Below, piece by piece: positions 60,308-64,000 of a DNA stretch of 64,000 bases. The stretch is from Klebsormidium nitens (taxonomy: Eukaryota; Streptophyta; Klebsormidiophyceae; Klebsormidiales; Klebsormidiaceae): positions 1 to 64,000 of the forward strand of contig DF236972.1 in the NCBI GenBank assembly GCA_000708835.1, in the 5' to 3' direction. Every line of letters starts with the position of its first letter. Positions within the stretch are counted from its first letter, which is position 1. Made by a program: the position numbers and the translations under genes. Below the pieces are notes generated by a model. That model was not told where the DNA came from. It searched no databases and saw nothing but the letters and a program-made list of their open reading frames with translations.

Positions 60308-61028
60308 TCTAAGCTCGCAAGGGAAATCCCTTGCACGCGCGCGGCGATCCAGATAAAACGGCGCTGGTGAGGGCGCTCCATCCATCAATCCCAATGATTC
60401 ATGGCGTTTATCTCTAGTATCCCTTCTTGGCCGCGTCCAGGAAGCCACATGGAGACCGCCAATGCCGCCCCTGGAAACGAAGTCTTTCGCAATGTCCAAG
60501 TCCTCAAGCCACTTTGTTCGTCGAACCTTGAAGCTTAAAAGCAAGTTGCCACACTTGAAAATTAGGGTTTGGTCGAGTCAGGGTCCAGACAATGCTGCTT
60601 CCAGGAAAAGCATGTCATGGAACTCCCTCTGCATGTCATGATGTCGTTGCGCGTACCTTCTGCAAGAAGAGCCGGGCTGCTGTTGTCAAAGGCTTAGTAT
60701 TTGTTAGAATGCAACACAGTGCATGCTGTCAGGCCATTTGCCGTGCAAGGAGGCAGCTCCTGTCTGCACCAACTAGTGTGGTCTTTGCAAGGAATGGGCA
60801 AATGCTGTCTTGCGAGTGTTTCTGAACAGATTGTACATCTGAGAGCTTGGAAATCCAAGCACAGCCGCATCAGGATACAGCATTACATGTTAGGAGAGGA
60901 GCATGTGACTGGTTTGAAGGCCCCTTACTAGCAGCCTGCCGTCAAGTTGATGGTTTGAGGACGAGGACCTCTTTTCGATCAAGCAGCCAGAGTTGGCACC
61001 TTAGATCAGGGAGGACAGTACTGCAACC

Positions 61029-64000
61029 ATGGTGGGTCGACCCAAGAAGGTCATCAACCGACTTGTGGAGAAATGGTAAGACCCCCACTTAGGCCTTTTG
61101 ATTTCAGTCATGCAGGACTGCTACTTTCAGCTTGTTCTGCCACTAGTTCTGATTTTCGTTCCATCACCAGTTCTCTGAGAAGGCCTTGTAACTCTTCAGC
61201 CAACACCTTCGACTCAAGCTCAGAGCATCTCGGTCATTGTGACCCTTACGGCGAATGCCAGCATTTGGTGTGATAACAACGACTGGCACTAAACGACCAG
61301 ATTGTGAAATGGTGTCAGACATCTGAATTGCAGTGCCCATTGCTGCCACTCAGCAACCCACAAACCTGGTCCGTAGATCCTAGCTGGAGTCATTTAGTGC
61401 TGGCCTCCTTTCCCTGCACTCAGTGCCCTTCTCTTATGCCTTCAAGAAAGTCAATTGACGGAACTCGTCTGCTAAGTATCCCAAGGCTCGATTGCCTGCT
61501 CCATAAAAGTTGAAACTTCATTTCATGCACCCACTTTCTATATGAAAATGTACTCTTGAAAGTTCGTTGAACCTTTCAATGGACTGACGAACCAAGCTGC
61601 TGAAAGCTTGGGTGCAACTCCCTCTCTATTCTTCCCATCAGACTTGGGTGATGCTTCGGTGCAGGGAACACGAGCAACTTCTCAAAGTGATGGCACGCAA
61701 GATTCAGCGGGCCAAGCCGACCTTGGTTGGAAAGACAGGTGAGGGACGCTAACTGCACTTAGTTCGCATAGCCAGGGAGGCGCGGAATCAGTAGCTTTGA
61801 GCTGAAACACGTGTCCGTAAGGAAAACAAGCAGCGGTTCATGAAACCCGAGCTCGGCTCGTCAGAGAGAGGAGTCACGAGATTCGGGTTTGCCATGGTGG
61901 TAAGTCAGCCGGTCAAAGAGGCTGAGAACGGTGCTATTCCCTTCAGATCAGATTAATGCCTCCCTAGATGGAGACCCCAGAAAAGACTAACAGCGATCAT
62001 TTACTGCCAGTGCAGCGGGATGCTTGAGAAAGGCGCAGCAACCGTCTCTGCAACCATACTTTTGACCTTTTCACCAATCAATTGTAACCTCCGCGTAACT
62101 TTTCTTTTTTGGAAAATTCAGCTGAGTCCAGCATATCGATGATTTCGTAATGCCTCCATGCAGGATCATAAGAAATCACGAGACTATTGAAAGCACATTG
62201 ACCACTACACGACAAGCGAACGTGTGATTGGGTTGTATGAGACTTCGCACTTTCGGGCGTGGTTTTTGTATTTCCCCTTCGATCTTTTTCCAATCTGCGT
62301 GCATGATCAAAAAGCCTATTTTGACACGCGGTTCAGACCCCATTTGCATTCAAAGCGTGATTCGCACCTTCCCCTAGGCTCTTCGTCGAGGTCTGCCAAG
62401 AGCACCCCCGCCTCAGTCTCCCCTTCCCGCCGCCCCTCAATCGTCAGCACCCCAAGCGAACCGCTATCCGCCCACGTGGCAAACCCACGTGCTGACACAT
62501 GTCCCGAGGCAAAGAAGAGAGCCTTGGACAAGCTCGCGCCCGGCGCTCCGCTTATCGCCGAACTAGAACGGGCAGCCAACGGTGGGAAAGCATCTCAACC
62601 GGGAAAGGTCGTCGAGAAGCCGGCGTGGAAAGGCCCTCTTGATGACATGGTGGGCGATTTTGGGGCGGGGTTTGACTTCGACGAGCTGCCGACAGGGCCC
62701 CCTCAGAGAAGGAAGACGTTTGCTGGGTTCGAAGGTGAGCGGAGTACTGGAGACGATTTTGTTTGTGCGAGGACGCGAACTTGAAAAGCGAACCCTTTTA
62801 GAGCGAACGGATCCCTGATTGTCTGATGTCGACGGCTGGGTTTAGATCGAGGAGAAGGCAGAAAAGTTGTCGTCAATCGTAGGGGTTCTTCCTCAGGGAA
62901 CTATTTGCTAGCAGGTCAGAAGTCAGCTCGTGTTGAAAGTTTCCTTAAAACAAGGATTCTGACGTCAGCGGCCTCCTTCAAACGGTAGGTTTGGTGAATG
63001 CTCCAACATCGACTATTCGCGCACGTTGGAACAACTAATTGAGACTCGTCTCGACGGGGAGTCGAGTATTCAATCTTTGCGCGGCCGCTCAATAGATGCA
63101 ACCAACGCAGTGGGGGATAACTAACCTCGTGTGCTGCGCAGACCTTCCTAATCGTCACAATACTCTCTGCAGATTCTGTATCCTGGGACCCCCTGCCGCG
63201 CCCGACTCGCCCTTCCGCCACTCCCCAAGCCAAGCCCCCCGCTGCCCCCCTCCCAAAGAAAACGTCCCCTGCCCAAAAACCTCAAACCCGAAACCAAACC
63301 CAAACCCAAACGCAGAAACGGAAACAAAACCAAGAGCCTGTTTTGCTGGTCATCCCCAACGAGCCCGTCGGGCCGCTGCGACCCAAGCCGCGCCTGTCCA
63401 GGAAGTCCGCCGGCGCTAGCGATGACGTCAGCAAGGAGGCCGGTGACGTCAGCAAGGCGAGGAGTGACGTCGGCAAGGCGCGGGCGCCGCTGCAGGCAAA
63501 GGGCGAGCTGCTGAACGCGATGCCGGTGGATCGGCCCGCTGTTGAAGAAGCGAAAAAGGCGGAACGGCCTGCGGGTTTACAGCAAACCGGCGGAAAACCC
63601 GAGGATCATAAGGGCTCCGCGGGTTCGGCCGTGCGTGATGTCACGTCAGCTGCCAGCGTGGCACCTGGAAGGAAAGAAGCGCCGGCGCGGAAAGCGGGTG
63701 CGGAGGACGGCGAGAAGTCACCAAGTGACGGGACAGCGGACGGGGGAGACGTGCCGACGAGTGACGTCAGCCCACGTCAGCCGGAAGGCGTGAGGCGACT
63801 GCCGTCGTCCAAGATCCCACGGCCACGTGGCACCCCGGGGTTCGCGCTCGCGCACAGGGCGCGGCACTCCCTGCGGTTTGGGGGAGGGGTCGGTGAATTG
63901 TTGAGCGCAACCGAGGGAGCTGCAGTGGGCTCGGAGGGGGATCCCCCAAAGGATGGGGAGGCCGAGAGCTTATCGGCGAGGCGCAGATATACGGAACAGT
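61029..64000 (+). CDS. Unrecognised basic, low-complexity protein (cut by window edge)
   Basis: Supported exons: 61029-61075, 61665-61738, 61802-61899, 62378-62734 and 63173-64000, the last open to the edge for about 276 codons. Junctions are in phase except between 61899 and 62378, where a further exon or another splice choice is needed. The start encodes MVGRPKKVINRLVEKW, then a conserved-looking KVMARKIQRAKPTLVGKT and QRFMKPELGSSERGVTRFGF. The rest is Ser/Pro/Ala/Lys-rich and probably disordered, with PAWKGPLDDMVGDFGAGFDF, a QTQTQTQ patch, a triple (D/G/S)DV(S/G)KA-like repeat, and IPRPRGTPGFALAHRARHSL. The composition suggests a nuclear or chromatin protein, but I do not recognise a family. 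Confidence 0.6.

Larger units (their letters stand above)
59000..61028. other. Intergenic region with two inverted-repeat elements
   Basis: This separates the diverging ABCD2-like gene and the unrecognised right-hand gene. It contains two short terminal-inverted-repeat elements (59447-59710 and 59869-60307) and the promoters of both genes. The stretch 60.31-61.03 kb shows no clear coding exon. Confidence 0.5.

Overview
This is nuclear DNA of a green eukaryote. Genes are broken into many short exons with GT-AG introns, and the protein set is photosynthetic and plant-like: a photosystem I antenna protein, a plant-type plasma-membrane proton ATPase ending in Tyr-Thr-Val, a two-LIM actin-bundling protein of the plant type, a PTB3-like splicing factor and an ABCD2-like half transporter. 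The penultimate-threonine C-terminus of the proton pump points to the streptophyte lineage. With intron-rich genes and GC-rich exons, a streptophyte (charophyte) alga such as a Klebsormidium-like organism is my best guess; this is inference.

I could build eleven genes by joining exons whose splice sites, reading phase and family similarity agree. In order they are: fructosamine-3-kinase-related protein (minus, 2328-6711, last exon unresolved); mitochondrial COX6A (plus, 7163-9107); PTB-type RNA-binding protein (minus, 10500-15298); ataxin-3/Josephin deubiquitinase with UIMs and a UBX-like end (plus, 16181-19872); F-box protein (minus, 20811-23115); LIM protein (plus, 23841-26745); Lhca-type antenna protein (minus, 28203-30361); cytosolic tryptophanyl-tRNA synthetase (plus, 31176-36003); plasma-membrane H+-ATPase (plus, 38632-45700); ABCD2-like ABC transporter (minus, 51014-58999); and an unrecognised basic protein running off the right edge (plus, 61029-64000). 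The strands nearly alternate, giving five head-to-head pairs that may share promoters. The region 45.7-51.0 kb is gene-poor.

The genes are unrelated housekeeping functions (energy, translation, splicing, protein turnover, cytoskeleton, light harvesting, ion transport), not one pathway. The most interesting signal is at exon level. COX6A carries two complete alternative copies of its membrane-segment exon in the same phase, and including both would shift the frame, so they look mutually exclusive. The PTB gene has a diverged in-frame copy of one exon. Three more genes (FN3K-related, TrpRS, ABCD2) hold partial, decayed copies of an exon edge with its splice site in a neighbouring intron. Local duplication of exon edges therefore recurs in five of eleven genes.

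Non-coding features include two unrelated short inverted-repeat elements side by side at 59.4-60.3 kb (the second with a near-perfect central palindrome), a G-rich repeat made of GGTGAG decoy donor sites, a 22-bp minisatellite abutting a splice donor, a degenerate telomere-like array, and strong excess of the palindrome TGACGTCA. No rRNA, tRNA, CRISPR or coding transposon was found.
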